Assembly: GCA_024279135.1 (NCBI GenBank)
Contig: JAJRRU010000039.1
Span: 1 to 64,000, forward strand
DNA from: Alphaproteobacteria bacterium
Lineage (GTDB): Bacteria; Pseudomonadota; Alphaproteobacteria; Rhodospirillales; Casp-alpha2
Direction: 5' to 3'
Length of the DNA stretch: 64,000 bases
Shown piece after piece: positions 26,005 through 34,682 of this stretch. Each line of letters opens with the position of its first letter. The stretch's first letter is position 1. A model generated the notes under the pieces. It ran no database searches. It was given only the letters and a program-made list of their open reading frames with translations, and was not told where the DNA came from. Made by a program: the position numbers and the translations under genes.

Positions 26005-27359
26005 GCACCCCTCTTGACGCAGCCAATGTCACAGAACACGCCGTGATGTTCGGCATTGATCCGCTCTGGATGAGTGTGTCCATCCTCATTATCACCTACG
26101 CAATCTTGCTGTCGGAAAAATTGAACCGCACGGTTATTGCCCTGCTCGGTGCCGGGGTGATGATCGTCAGCGGGGTTATCGATCAGGATCAGGCCATCGC
26201 CGGTATCGATTTCAATACTATCGCCCTGTTAACCGGTATGATGATTATCGTCTCGATCACACGCACATCGGGGGTTTTTGAATTCGTTGCCATCTGGTCG
26301 GCCAAGAAAGTAAAGGCCGATCCGGTCGGCATCCTTATCGTGCTCAGCATCGTAACGGCTGTCTTTTCGGCGTTTCTGGATAACCTGACCACGGTGCTGC
26401 TGGTCGTCCCGGTGGCACTGTTGATCGTCGAAAAACTGGATGTCTCCCCCTACCCCTTTTTGTTTAGCCAAATTCTGGCCGCCAACATCGGTGGCACGGC
26501 CACGTTAATCGGCGACCCACCCAACATCCTGATCGGCTCGGCCACCGGGCTCAGCTTTATGCAATTCATGACGAACCTGGGGCCTATCGCGGTGATCGTG
26601 CTGATCGTCACAGTGTTTATCTTCTGGCTGCTTTGGGGCAAAGAACTGGTCGCCGATGATAAACGCCGCGAAAGCATCATGCGTTTCAAGGAAGCCGAAA
26701 GTATTCGCGACATGGTGTTGCTGAAAAAATCGTTGTTTGTCCTGTTACTGGTAATCGCCGGGTTTATTATCGGCGAGCATTATGATGTTCGTCCCGGCAC
26801 CACGGCCATGCTGGGTGCGGCGGTTCTGTTATTGATCGCCAGCTGGGGTCAGAATGGCCAGAACCAGGCCGAACGCCTGCACGAGGCCATGCAGGAAGTG
26901 GAATGGCCTGCGCTATTCTTCTTCATCGGCCTGTTCGTTATCGTTACCGGCGTGGAGCATGCCGGTATGCTGGCTATTATGGGCGGCGCCATGATGGACT
27001 TTACCGGTGGCGACCCGGCCTTGACGGCCTATGCGACCCTGTGGCTTTCGGCGATTGCCTCGGCGGCTGTCGATAACATTCCCTTCGTAGCAACCATGAT
27101 CCCGCTGGTCGAGTCCATGGAAGCCGGTCTGGGTGGCAAGGAAGCCCTGTTACCGGTCTGGTGGTCTTTGGCTCTGGGTGCCTGTCTGGGGGGCAACGGT
27201 TCCCTGATCGGAGCCGCCGCCAACGTCATGGTTTCCGGTATGGGCGAGCGGGCCGGTTATCCGATCGGCTTTATGACCTTCCTGAAAATCGGTATGCCGC
27301 TGATGCTGCTGAGTGTGGTTATGGCCAATGTATATATATGGCTGCGGTATTTTCTGTAA
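26001..27359 (+). CDS. ArsB/NhaD-type ion transporter (SLC13-like permease)
   Basis: Inner-membrane transporter of 452 residues with about eleven hydrophobic segments. Family features include AVFSAFLDNLTTVLLVVPVA, the duplicated AAVDNIPFVATMIPLV, and the discriminating loops NIGGTATLIGDPPNILIGSA and CLGGNGSLIGAAANVMVSG. These repeat signatures are typical of the ion-transporter superfamily containing ArsB and NhaD. The ion or anion transported cannot be fixed. It is coupled to the upstream CBS gene. Confidence 0.92.
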   Translation: MSTPLDAANVTEHAVMFGIDPLWMSVSILIITYAILLSEKLNRTVIALLGAGVMIVSGVIDQDQAIAGIDFNTIALLTGMMIIVSITRTSGVFEFVAIWSAKKVKADPVGILIVLSIVTAVFSAFLDNLTTVLLVVPVALLIVEKLDVSPYPFLFSQILAANIGGTATLIGDPPNILIGSATGLSFMQFMTNLGPIAVIVLIVTVFIFWLLWGKELVADDKRRESIMRFKEAESIRDMVLLKKSLFVLLLVIAGFIIGEHYDVRPGTTAMLGAAVLLLIASWGQNGQNQAERLHEAMQEVEWPALFFFIGLFVIVTGVEHAGMLAIMGGAMMDFTGGDPALTAYATLWLSAIASAAVDNIPFVATMIPLVESMEAGLGGKEALLPVWWSLALGACLGGNGSLIGAAANVMVSGMGERAGYPIGFMTFLKIGMPLMLLSVVMANVYIWLRYFL

Positions 27360-27421
27360 GCCGGGTCGGTATTATTGCGGGTCGACTGGTGGATAATCTC
27401 AACCCGACAGGTATCTTTTGA

Positions 27422-27466
27422 GCGGTGCGGTGCGGTGCGGTGCTGTGCTGTGCTGTGCTGTGCTGT
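27422..27466. repeat. Compound pentanucleotide microsatellite (GCGGT)4(GCTGT)5
   Basis: Four exact copies of GCGGT (27422-27441) are followed by five exact copies of GCTGT (27442-27466), nine contiguous 5-mers in total. It lies 62 bp after the ion-transporter stop and some 320 bp before the binding-protein start. No promoter is recognisable across it. Confidence 0.95.
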
Positions 27467-27701
27467 CAGGGTGTCGGCGGCTTCCCGGCTGGCAAACTCA
27501 TCAGCGGGCTCAAGGTGCATTTTTTGTAACCTGGTCGCTGCCGGTCAAAGGGCCTTAAGGCGAACAATTTTATTGTCAGTCGTCGTCATATGACAGCACC
27601 CCTGAAATGTTGGTCGAGAAAAAGTTGATTGACTGGTCAGAAAAAAACCTTGCAAATGAGCCTAATTTTCTGGTTAATTATATAAGCCGTAAAAATTGAA
27701 A

Positions 27702-27717
27702 TTATAATCGATTATAA
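27702..27717. promoter_or_regulatory. 16-bp perfect palindrome upstream of the polyamine-type importer
   Basis: TTATAATCGATTATAA is a perfect palindrome about 68 bp before the binding-protein start. It is a candidate operator, most economically for the BetI-like TetR regulator encoded in the same gene set at 31950. Its AT-rich make-up lowers confidence. Confidence 0.45.
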
Positions 27718-27784
27718 AATAATCTACAGGCACTGCTTTACAACTATCAGCTAAACAAAATCATTTTCAATTGTGGAGGACACG

Positions 27785-28879
27785 ATGAGATATCTTTCCA
27801 GATTAACCCTTGCGGTACTGGCATTGACTCTGGGTACCCTGCCAGCTTCTGCCGCAGGCACATTAAACGTCTACAACTGGGCCGAATATATTGGTGAAGA
27901 GACTATTGCGAATTTTGCTAAAGAATTCGATATCAAGGTCACGTATGATAATTATGATTCCCCCGAAATCGTTGATGCAAAACTCCTTGCCGGAAATTCT
28001 GGCTATGACGTGGTCGTCCATGCGAGCAGCTTTGTGGCACGTCTGATACCGGCGAATATTCTCATGAAGCTGGACAAATCCAAGCTGCCGAACATGAAGA
28101 ATATGCGGTCCGATATCATGGGACAGTTGGACAACTGGGATCCGGGCAACAACCACATCATTCCGTTCATGTGGGGCACCCATGGCGTGACCTATAACGC
28201 GGAACTGGTCAACAGCACCCTGCCCAATGCGCCAATTGGTTCTTTGGATTTGATCTTCAAGCCCGAAAATATGAAAATTCTGGCAAAGTGCGGTGTATCA
28301 TTCCTCGACTCACCGACCGATGTAATCCCCATGGCTCTGGCCTATCTGGGCCTCGACCCAAGCTCCACCAACAAAGCCGACTACAAAAAAGTCGAAGACA
28401 TGCTGTTGAAGGTTCGCCCCTACATCAAGACCTTCGACAACTATGCCTATCAACGGATGCCTGAAAAAGAATTCTGCGTATCGGTTACCTGGGGTCCCGA
28501 TGGCTTGCTCGCCATGTCAGGAGCCAAGGAAGCCAACACTGGCGTGGTCCTGGATTTCTTCTTACCACCCGGTAAAGGTGCCGCCAACCTGTGGGTCGAT
28601 GGCTGGGTCATTCCTGCTGATGCCAAAAATGTGGAAAATGCGCATTTATTCCTGAACTACATGATGCGTGCCCAGGTGGGTGCTGATGACAGTAACTATA
28701 CCTGGTATGCCACCGCCAATGAAGCGTCACTGCCGCTGGTTGATGCGGAAGTAACAGGCAGCCCCGCTGCGTACCCGTCGCAAGAACAGGTATCAAATAT
28801 GTATACACTGACGACGATACCTCAAAAAATTGAACGTGTCAGAACCAGAACCTGGACCAATTTCAAATCCGGGCAGTAG
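27785..28879 (+). CDS. Polyamine-type ABC transporter substrate-binding protein (PotF/PotD-like)
   Basis: Periplasmic receptor of 364 residues. I choose the ATG at 27785 because GGAGG lies 5 bases upstream. The signal peptide ends near PASA-AGTLNVYN. It has the family opening LNVYNWAEYIGEETIANFAK and segments YDVVVHASSFVARLIPANIL and WDPGNNHIIPFMWGTHGVTY. The spermidine/putrescine-binding family also takes other amines. The gene heads a plus-strand set including the ATPase, two permeases, a TetR regulator and amine dehydrogenases. This suggests a cationic amine substrate. Confidence 0.94.
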   Translation: MRYLSRLTLAVLALTLGTLPASAAGTLNVYNWAEYIGEETIANFAKEFDIKVTYDNYDSPEIVDAKLLAGNSGYDVVVHASSFVARLIPANILMKLDKSKLPNMKNMRSDIMGQLDNWDPGNNHIIPFMWGTHGVTYNAELVNSTLPNAPIGSLDLIFKPENMKILAKCGVSFLDSPTDVIPMALAYLGLDPSSTNKADYKKVEDMLLKVRPYIKTFDNYAYQRMPEKEFCVSVTWGPDGLLAMSGAKEANTGVVLDFFLPPGKGAANLWVDGWVIPADAKNVENAHLFLNYMMRAQVGADDSNYTWYATANEASLPLVDAEVTGSPAAYPSQEQVSNMYTLTTIPQKIERVRTRTWTNFKSGQ

Positions 28880-28892
28880 CAACTTTCCCACC

Positions 28893-28924
28893 CAGGGTGT
28901 CATTATTATAATAATGACACCCTG
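28893..28924. terminator. 32-bp perfect palindrome followed by T4 between binding-protein and ATPase genes
   Basis: Two 16-base arms (first arm CAGGGTGTCATTATTA) meet with no spacer, and TTTT follows at 28925. In RNA this would fold into a long hairpin with a small forced loop. It begins 13 bp after the binding-protein stop. Such structures commonly stabilise binding-protein mRNA or partly terminate, giving excess receptor over membrane components. Confidence 0.75.
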
Positions 28925-28972
28925 TTTTCTGACCTGTATCGTTGGGTCCCGTTTCGAGCAGGAGGCGTTCGG

Positions 28973-30118
28973 ATGTCTCAAGATATCAAAAACGACGAGA
29001 ACCTTTGGGAAGTCCCAAACGCGGTGCCGTTGATCAAGGTTCAGGGTGTAACTAAACGCTTTGGTTCCTTTACCGCCGTCGACAACGTTGATCTGAACAT
29101 CTACAAGGGAGAGCTGTTTTCCCTGTTGGGTGGTTCGGGTTGTGGCAAGACCACGCTACTGCGGATGCTTGCCGGGTTTGAAACCCCGACCTCAGGCACC
29201 ATTACCATCGATGGTGTCGACATGACGGACGTTCCGCCCTATGAGCGCCCCATCAACATGATGTTCCAGTCTTATGCGCTATTTCCCCACATGACCGTCG
29301 AAAGCAACGTGGCCTATGGTCTCAAGCGTGACGGCGTGGAAAAATCGGAAATAGCACGGCGCGTCGATGAAATGCTGGCCATGGTAGAGCTTTCATCCTT
29401 CATGAAGCGCAAACCACACCAGTTATCAGGTGGCCAACGCCAACGCGTGGCCCTGGCCCGGGCCTTGATCAAACGACCCAAGGTTTTATTGCTGGACGAA
29501 CCCCTTGGTGCTTTGGACAAACGCCTGCGCACACAAACTCAATTCGAGCTGATGAACATTCAGGACAAGCTGGGCGTGACCTTCGTTGTGGTAACCCACG
29601 ATCAGGAAGAAGCCATGACGCTGTCGACCCGTATCGCGGTTATGGATGAAGGGTCTTTTGTACAAATCGGCACGCCGACGGAAATATACGAATTCCCCGA
29701 AACCCGCTACGTTGCCAAATTTATTGGCTCAGCCAATATGTTCAACGGTCGGGTTACGCAAGACGGAGCCGACCATATCGAAATCAGCGTCAATGATCTC
29801 GACACTAAATTTTACATCGATCATGGCGCGTCGGTTCGCCTGAATGCCGAGATCTGGATTGCGGTACGCCCGGAAAAAATCATTATTTCAAAAACTCCAC
29901 CCGAAAAACCCGGCCCCAATCAACTGAAGGGCACGATCCACGATATTGGCTATCTGGGTAACATGTCGACCTACCGGGTGGAAATGTCCAACGGTATGAT
30001 CGTCGATGTGACAGCGCCAAATCAGACCAGATACCGAAGCGCTAAACATGATCTCGACTGGGATGACCAGGTTTATCTCAGTTGGGCCCCCTCCAGCGCG
30101 GTGGTGTTACAAAAATGA
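28973..30118 (+). CDS. Polyamine-type ABC transporter ATP-binding protein (PotG/PotA-like)
   Basis: Cytoplasmic ATPase of 381 residues. Walker A is GGSGCGKTTLLRMLAGFE, the signature LSGGQRQRVALARALI, Walker B LLLDEPLGALDKRLR and the switch VVTHDQEEAMTLS. A C-terminal TOBE domain (about 295-380) contains VRPEKI and IGYLGNMSTYRVE. The GAGCAGGAGGCGTTCGG leader supplies the ribosome site. Its stop overlaps the next start as ATGA. Confidence 0.95.
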   Translation: MSQDIKNDENLWEVPNAVPLIKVQGVTKRFGSFTAVDNVDLNIYKGELFSLLGGSGCGKTTLLRMLAGFETPTSGTITIDGVDMTDVPPYERPINMMFQSYALFPHMTVESNVAYGLKRDGVEKSEIARRVDEMLAMVELSSFMKRKPHQLSGGQRQRVALARALIKRPKVLLLDEPLGALDKRLRTQTQFELMNIQDKLGVTFVVVTHDQEEAMTLSTRIAVMDEGSFVQIGTPTEIYEFPETRYVAKFIGSANMFNGRVTQDGADHIEISVNDLDTKFYIDHGASVRLNAEIWIAVRPEKIIISKTPPEKPGPNQLKGTIHDIGYLGNMSTYRVEMSNGMIVDVTAPNQTRYRSAKHDLDWDDQVYLSWAPSSAVVLQK

Positions 30119-31041
30119 ATACCCGGGTTTTCTCATATATCAATGCCTGGATCACCAAGCTTCAATCACGCTGGCAGACCATCGTGATCGCTATCCCATT
30201 TTACTGGCTGCTGCTGTTCTTCCTGGCACCTTTTGCCATCGTACTCAAAATCAGCCTGGCGGAATCAATAATCGCCATCCCCCCGTTCACCCCGTTAATT
30301 AATTTTGCTGAAGGCGGGGTGCTGACCATCCGAATTTTATTTGACAACTTTATTTTCCTTATGGAAGACGATTTTTACGTCAAGACCTACCTCAACTCCA
30401 TCAAGATTTCAGGCATCTCCACCCTGCTCTGCCTGCTGCTCGGTTATCCCATGGCCTATGGGATCGTGCGAGCATCACCGGCGACCAAGAACATCCTTTT
30501 GATGATGGTGATCCTGCCGTTCTGGACATCGTTTCTGTTGCGGGTCTATGCGTGGATGGGTTTGCTGGCGGATCGCGGCACCATCAACAACCTTCTGATC
30601 TGGCTGGGTATGATAGATGAACCCATCAGGATGCTGTATTCGGAATTCGCGGTCTATATCGGTATCGTCTATTCTTATGTACCCTTCATGATTTTACCGC
30701 TTTACGCCAACATGGAAAAACTGGATACGGCCCTGCACGAAGCGGCTGCCGATCTGGGTGCCAACCCCATAACCACGTTTCTGACGGTCACTTTACCGTT
30801 GACCATTCCCGGCATCATTGCGGGCTCTTTGCTGGTATTTATCCCCGCTGCGGGCGAATTTGTCATACCGGACCTGCTGGGCGGCGGCAATGTCTTGATG
30901 ATTGGCCGTGTGTTGTACAACGAATTTAACTCGAACCACGACTGGCCGGTGGCTTCGGCTGTGGCTATTGTCCTTCTGCTTGTTCTGGTCCTGCCCATGA
31001 TGGTCTACCAGTATTATCAATCAAGAAAAACCGAGGATTGA
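30115..31041 (+). CDS. Polyamine-type ABC transporter permease (PotH/PotB-like)
   Basis: First permease, 308 residues, about six transmembrane segments. I use the ATG at 30115 overlapping the ATPase stop; the longer frame from 30082 lies within the ATPase gene. It has the PotB/H features AIPFYWLLLFFLAPFAIVLK and the coupling loop DTALHEAAADLGANPITTFL. The second permease follows after 3 bp. Confidence 0.95.
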   Translation: MNTRVFSYINAWITKLQSRWQTIVIAIPFYWLLLFFLAPFAIVLKISLAESIIAIPPFTPLINFAEGGVLTIRILFDNFIFLMEDDFYVKTYLNSIKISGISTLLCLLLGYPMAYGIVRASPATKNILLMMVILPFWTSFLLRVYAWMGLLADRGTINNLLIWLGMIDEPIRMLYSEFAVYIGIVYSYVPFMILPLYANMEKLDTALHEAAADLGANPITTFLTVTLPLTIPGIIAGSLLVFIPAAGEFVIPDLLGGGNVLMIGRVLYNEFNSNHDWPVASAVAIVLLLVLVLPMMVYQYYQSRKTED

Positions 31042-31044
31042 GCC

Positions 31045-31899
31045 ATGCAGAGAAAGCGCTCAACCTTTTTATTCTCCGTGATGTGCTTTGGCATGGCGTT
31101 CCTGTACATCCCGATCCTGTTACTGATCGTCTATTCCTTCAATTATTCGAAACTGGTGCCCGTCTGGGGCGGATTTTCAGTGCGCTGGTATGGCGTTTTG
31201 TTCGAGAGCGAAGCAGTCTGGGCGGCATTAATGCTGAGTTTAAAGATCGCGGTGATGAACGCGACCTTCGCTACCATGTTCGGCACCCTGGCAGGCCTCG
31301 CCCTGGTGCGGTTTGGCCGTTTTCGCGGGCGACTGCTTTTTAGCGGCATGATTTCGGCCCCTCTGGTTATGCCGGAAGTCATAACCGGGCTGTCGTTGTT
31401 GCTGCTGTTTATCACCCTCAATCAATTAATTGGCTGGCCCAGCGAACGGGGTATCACGACCATCACCATCGCCCATATTACCTTCTCTATGGCTTATGTG
31501 GCGGTGATCATACAGGCCAGACTCGCCGGTACGGACCAGTCTCTGGAAGACGCAGCCTCGGACCTTGGTGCCAAACCATTTCGGGTCATGACCGATATCA
31601 CACTGCCCATACTGGCACCTGGCATGGTGGCCGGCTGGTTGCTTGCCTTCACATTATCCCTGGACGATCTGGTGATCGCGAGTTTTGTCTCCGGTCCCGG
31701 TGCCAATACGCTGCCCATGCTGATCTATTCCCGGGTCAGGCTTGGCTTGCGGCCCGATATTAATGCCCTGGCGACCATCATGATACTGACCATCGGGATC
31801 TGCGTTGTGATCGCTGGCTGGTTGATGTTGCGCAAACAGCGCCAGCGCGATCAGGATATGCAACTGGCGGCGATTGAAACGCTCGACAGAGAATTCTGA
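31045..31899 (+). CDS. Polyamine-type ABC transporter permease (PotI/PotC-like)
   Basis: Second permease, 284 residues. It opens with a membrane segment containing FGMAFLYIPILLLIVYSFNY and carries the coupling loop QSLEDAASDLGAKPFRVMTD. LAFTLSLDDLVIASFVSGPG is a conserved PotI/C segment. It completes the four-component importer and is followed after 50 bp by the TetR regulator on the same strand. Confidence 0.95.
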   Translation: MQRKRSTFLFSVMCFGMAFLYIPILLLIVYSFNYSKLVPVWGGFSVRWYGVLFESEAVWAALMLSLKIAVMNATFATMFGTLAGLALVRFGRFRGRLLFSGMISAPLVMPEVITGLSLLLLFITLNQLIGWPSERGITTITIAHITFSMAYVAVIIQARLAGTDQSLEDAASDLGAKPFRVMTDITLPILAPGMVAGWLLAFTLSLDDLVIASFVSGPGANTLPMLIYSRVRLGLRPDINALATIMILTIGICVVIAGWLMLRKQRQRDQDMQLAAIETLDREF

Positions 31900-31949
31900 G
31901 AACTATTGAGAACAAGAAAAAACCTTAACGTTAAGACGAAAGACGCACA

Positions 31950-32621
31950 ATGACGCCGAATAATTCGGACAAGCCAAAAAACGGAAGAACCGCGACCCGA
32001 CAAGCCCGTCGGCAGCAGTTGATCAATGCCACCATAGACTCCATCGCCAAACGCGGGTTTTCCGCCACCACGCTGGCAACGGTAACAAAAGGCGCCAAGC
32101 TGTCGCACGGCGTGATCAATTTTCATTTCAAGAGCAAGGAAGCGCTGTACGTGGACACTCTCGGGTTTCTGGCTCGTGAACATTACGATCAATGGCATTC
32201 GGACATGCTCAAGGCTGGTCCTGATCCCGCACAAAAGCTCGGCGCAATTATCGAGGCAGATTTCAAACCTAATATCTGTTCAAAAAAGAAACTTGCAGTC
32301 TGGTTTGCTTTTTGGGGACAGGCAAAATATCGGCCTAGTTATCTGAAAGTACACAACAAATACGATGACAAGCGGTTCGTTTATATAGAGAACCTGTGTG
32401 AAGATATTATCAATGAGGGCGGATATGAAAACCTTGGCCCCGGATCAACGGCCCGAAAAATCGAGGCCTTAATCGACGGCCTGTGGTTACATCTGTTGCT
32501 TTATCCGCAGGTGCTTAAACGGGAAGAAGCCCGAAATGACAGCTTCGCATATCTTTCGACTGTGTTCCCCAAGCATTTTCCAATAGTCCATCGCGACCAG
32601 AAAAAAAGAGTTGCCAAGTGA
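31950..32621 (+). CDS. TetR-family regulator, BetI-like
   Basis: Repressor of 223 residues. The helix-turn-helix (about 20-65) has QLINATIDSIAKRGFSATTL and LSHGVINFHFKSKEALYVDT, and the effector domain resembles BetI_C (KKLAVWFAFWGQAKYRPSYL). BetI regulates choline/betaine genes; relatives control amine catabolism. Its stop overlaps the GTG start of the first dehydrogenase as GTGA, so regulator and enzymes are translationally coupled. It probably controls the whole amine locus. Confidence 0.93.
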   Translation: MTPNNSDKPKNGRTATRQARRQQLINATIDSIAKRGFSATTLATVTKGAKLSHGVINFHFKSKEALYVDTLGFLAREHYDQWHSDMLKAGPDPAQKLGAIIEADFKPNICSKKKLAVWFAFWGQAKYRPSYLKVHNKYDDKRFVYIENLCEDIINEGGYENLGPGSTARKIEALIDGLWLHLLLYPQVLKREEARNDSFAYLSTVFPKHFPIVHRDQKKRVAK

Positions 32622-34675
32622 CACGCGATCCTCGTTACGACATCCTGTTCGAGCCGGTAAAAATCGGCCCGGTAACAGCAAAAAACCGATTTTATCAGGT
32701 CCCCCACTGTAACGGTATGGGGCGAAGCTATCCGTCCAGCATGGCGGAAATGCGCGGCGTCAAGGCCGAAGGCGGATGGGCCGTGGTGTGTACCGAAGAA
32801 GTGGAAATCCATCATACGTCCGAGCACAGCCCGCTCATCGAAGGGCGCATGTGGGATGATAACGATATCCCAGGGTTCGCCCGTATGGTCGAGAAAATTC
32901 ATGAACACGGCGGACTGGCCGGTTTCCAACCCGCCTACACAGGGTTCATTTCAGCTAACCTTTACAGTCGCGAAATTCCCATGGCTCCGTCCCACACCCC
33001 GGTTGAAGGCTTCGATCCGGTTTCCGCCCGGGCCATGGACAAAAACGATATCAAGGCAGTGCGGGCCTGGCATGTGGCCGCCGCCCGGCGTGCCCAGAAA
33101 GCCGGGTTCGATATTATCTATGATTATTGCGGTCATAACATTTCCATTCAGATGCACTTTCTGTCACGTCGTCATAATACCCGCATTGATGAATACGGCG
33201 GCAGTCTGGAAAACCGCTCCCGATTATTTCGCGAAATCCTTTCCGATATAAAAGACGCCGTCGGCGATAGTTGCGCCATCGCCGTGCGGTTTGCCGTTGA
33301 CGAGTTATTGGGCAGCAAGGGTATTTCATGTGACGCAGAAGGCCGTGACATCGTCGAAATGATGGCTGAAATTCCTGATCTGTGGGATGTAAATGTGAGC
33401 GAGTGGTCTAACGATTCGTCAACCTCGCGCTTTTCCGAACAGAACGCACAATTACCCTACACCGCGTTTGTAAAACAGGTAACCAACAAGCCGGTGGTCG
33501 GTGTCGGGCGTCACACCTCACCCGATACCATGGTATCTCTCGTCAAAAATGGCGTGCTGGATATGATCGGTGCGGCGCGACCGTCCATTGCCGATCCGTT
33601 CCTGCCCCGCAAAATCGAGGAAGGCCGCCCCGAAGATATCCGCGAATGCATCGGTTGCAACATTTGTGTCAGCGCGGATTTCAGGGCCATACCAATGCGT
33701 TGTACCCAGAACCCCACCATGGCGGAAGAATGGCGAAAAGGTTGGCACCCGGAATACATCCCGGCCAATAAAAGCGATGACACGGTGCTGGTGATCGGGG
33801 CCGGACCATCCGGGCTGGAGTGTGCCCGCGCACTGGGCCAGCGTGGATATGCCGTAACCATGGCCGAGGCAACCACGGAACTGGGCGGACGTGTTACCCG
33901 GGAAAGCCGCCTGCCGGGGCTGTCGGAATGGGCGCGGGTGCGCGATTACCGTGAAAGCCAGATTTTGAAAATGATCAACGTAGAGGTTTATATGGACAGC
34001 CGCCTGAAAGCCGAGGATGTACTGGAATTTGATGCCGCCCATGTGGTTCTGGCGACCGGGTCCTCGTGGCGGACCGACGGTATGGGCCGGGTTAATTATG
34101 AACCCATTGCGGGTTCAGCCACGGGGAATGTGTTTACACCCGATGATATTATGGACGGAACCCGGCTGGCGGGAACCGTGGTTATATTTGATGACGACCA
34201 CTATTATATGGGCGGTCTGCTGGCCGAGAAACTCACACACGATGGCTGTCAGGTTCTATTGGTGACCCCATCGGCAGATGTCTCAAGCTGGACCCATAAC
34301 ACCTTGGAACAGGTTCGCATCCAGACGCGCCTGCTGGAAATGGGTGTGGACATTATCGCCCACCGTAATCTGGTGGCCATAAAATCCGATTGCGTTGATC
34401 TGGCGTGTGTCTTCACTGACCGTATTGAGACCCGGGTTTGTAACGCCGTGGTCATGGTCAGCTCGCGCCTTCCCGACGATGATCTGTATTATAAATTGAC
34501 GCCATTGATGGATAAATCATCCATCAAAACCGTTACGCGCATCGGGGATTGTCTGGCACCGGGAACCATAGCTGCGGCCGTGTATGAAGGCCACCGGTTT
34601 GCCCGCGAGCTGGATGAACCCGTTAGTGACGGCGTGCCGTTTCGCCGCGAATTACCACAACTTGCTGAAAATTGA
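32618..34675 (+). CDS. Trimethylamine/histamine dehydrogenase-like iron-sulfur flavoprotein, paralogue 1
   Basis: Amine dehydrogenase of 685 residues starting at a GTG. Domains: FMN TIM barrel (1-335), 4Fe-4S segment, then ADP-binding (VLVIGAGPSGLECARAL, 389-405) and NAD-like domains. Cys31 in FYQVPHC matches the Cys30 that binds FMN covalently in TMADH. Cluster cysteines are 344, 347, 350 and 362. The catalytic Tyr170/His173 pair and a Trp263/Asp266 pair are present. The TMADH aromatic bowl is altered: Tyr60 is Glu61 and Trp355 is Asp354. Asp at the latter place is, as I recall, seen in histamine dehydrogenase. A primary amine or polyamine is therefore more likely than trimethylamine. Confidence 0.9.
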   Translation: MTRDPRYDILFEPVKIGPVTAKNRFYQVPHCNGMGRSYPSSMAEMRGVKAEGGWAVVCTEEVEIHHTSEHSPLIEGRMWDDNDIPGFARMVEKIHEHGGLAGFQPAYTGFISANLYSREIPMAPSHTPVEGFDPVSARAMDKNDIKAVRAWHVAAARRAQKAGFDIIYDYCGHNISIQMHFLSRRHNTRIDEYGGSLENRSRLFREILSDIKDAVGDSCAIAVRFAVDELLGSKGISCDAEGRDIVEMMAEIPDLWDVNVSEWSNDSSTSRFSEQNAQLPYTAFVKQVTNKPVVGVGRHTSPDTMVSLVKNGVLDMIGAARPSIADPFLPRKIEEGRPEDIRECIGCNICVSADFRAIPMRCTQNPTMAEEWRKGWHPEYIPANKSDDTVLVIGAGPSGLECARALGQRGYAVTMAEATTELGGRVTRESRLPGLSEWARVRDYRESQILKMINVEVYMDSRLKAEDVLEFDAAHVVLATGSSWRTDGMGRVNYEPIAGSATGNVFTPDDIMDGTRLAGTVVIFDDDHYYMGGLLAEKLTHDGCQVLLVTPSADVSSWTHNTLEQVRIQTRLLEMGVDIIAHRNLVAIKSDCVDLACVFTDRIETRVCNAVVMVSSRLPDDDLYYKLTPLMDKSSIKTVTRIGDCLAPGTIAAAVYEGHRFARELDEPVSDGVPFRRELPQLAEN

Positions 34676-34682
34676 GAGCCCT

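Larger units (their letters stand above)
27360..27784. other. Long intergenic region with microsatellite and AT-rich promoter zone
   Basis: This 425-bp gap holds no convincing gene. It contains a pentanucleotide microsatellite (27422-27466), a moderate-GC stretch to about 27600, then an AT-rich part with a 16-bp palindrome at 27702-27717. The promoter of the polyamine-type importer is probably in this AT-rich half. Confidence 0.6.

Noticed and set aside
27375-27593. 72-codon open frame across the microsatellite
   Set aside because: Its sequence is a product of the repeat (CAVLCCAV) and lacks a ribosome site.
14683-27640. CTGGTCAG octamer in three intergenic regions (14683, 25430, 27633) as a shared operator
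   Set aside because: About two occurrences of an octamer are expected by chance in a window of this size, and flanks do not match.
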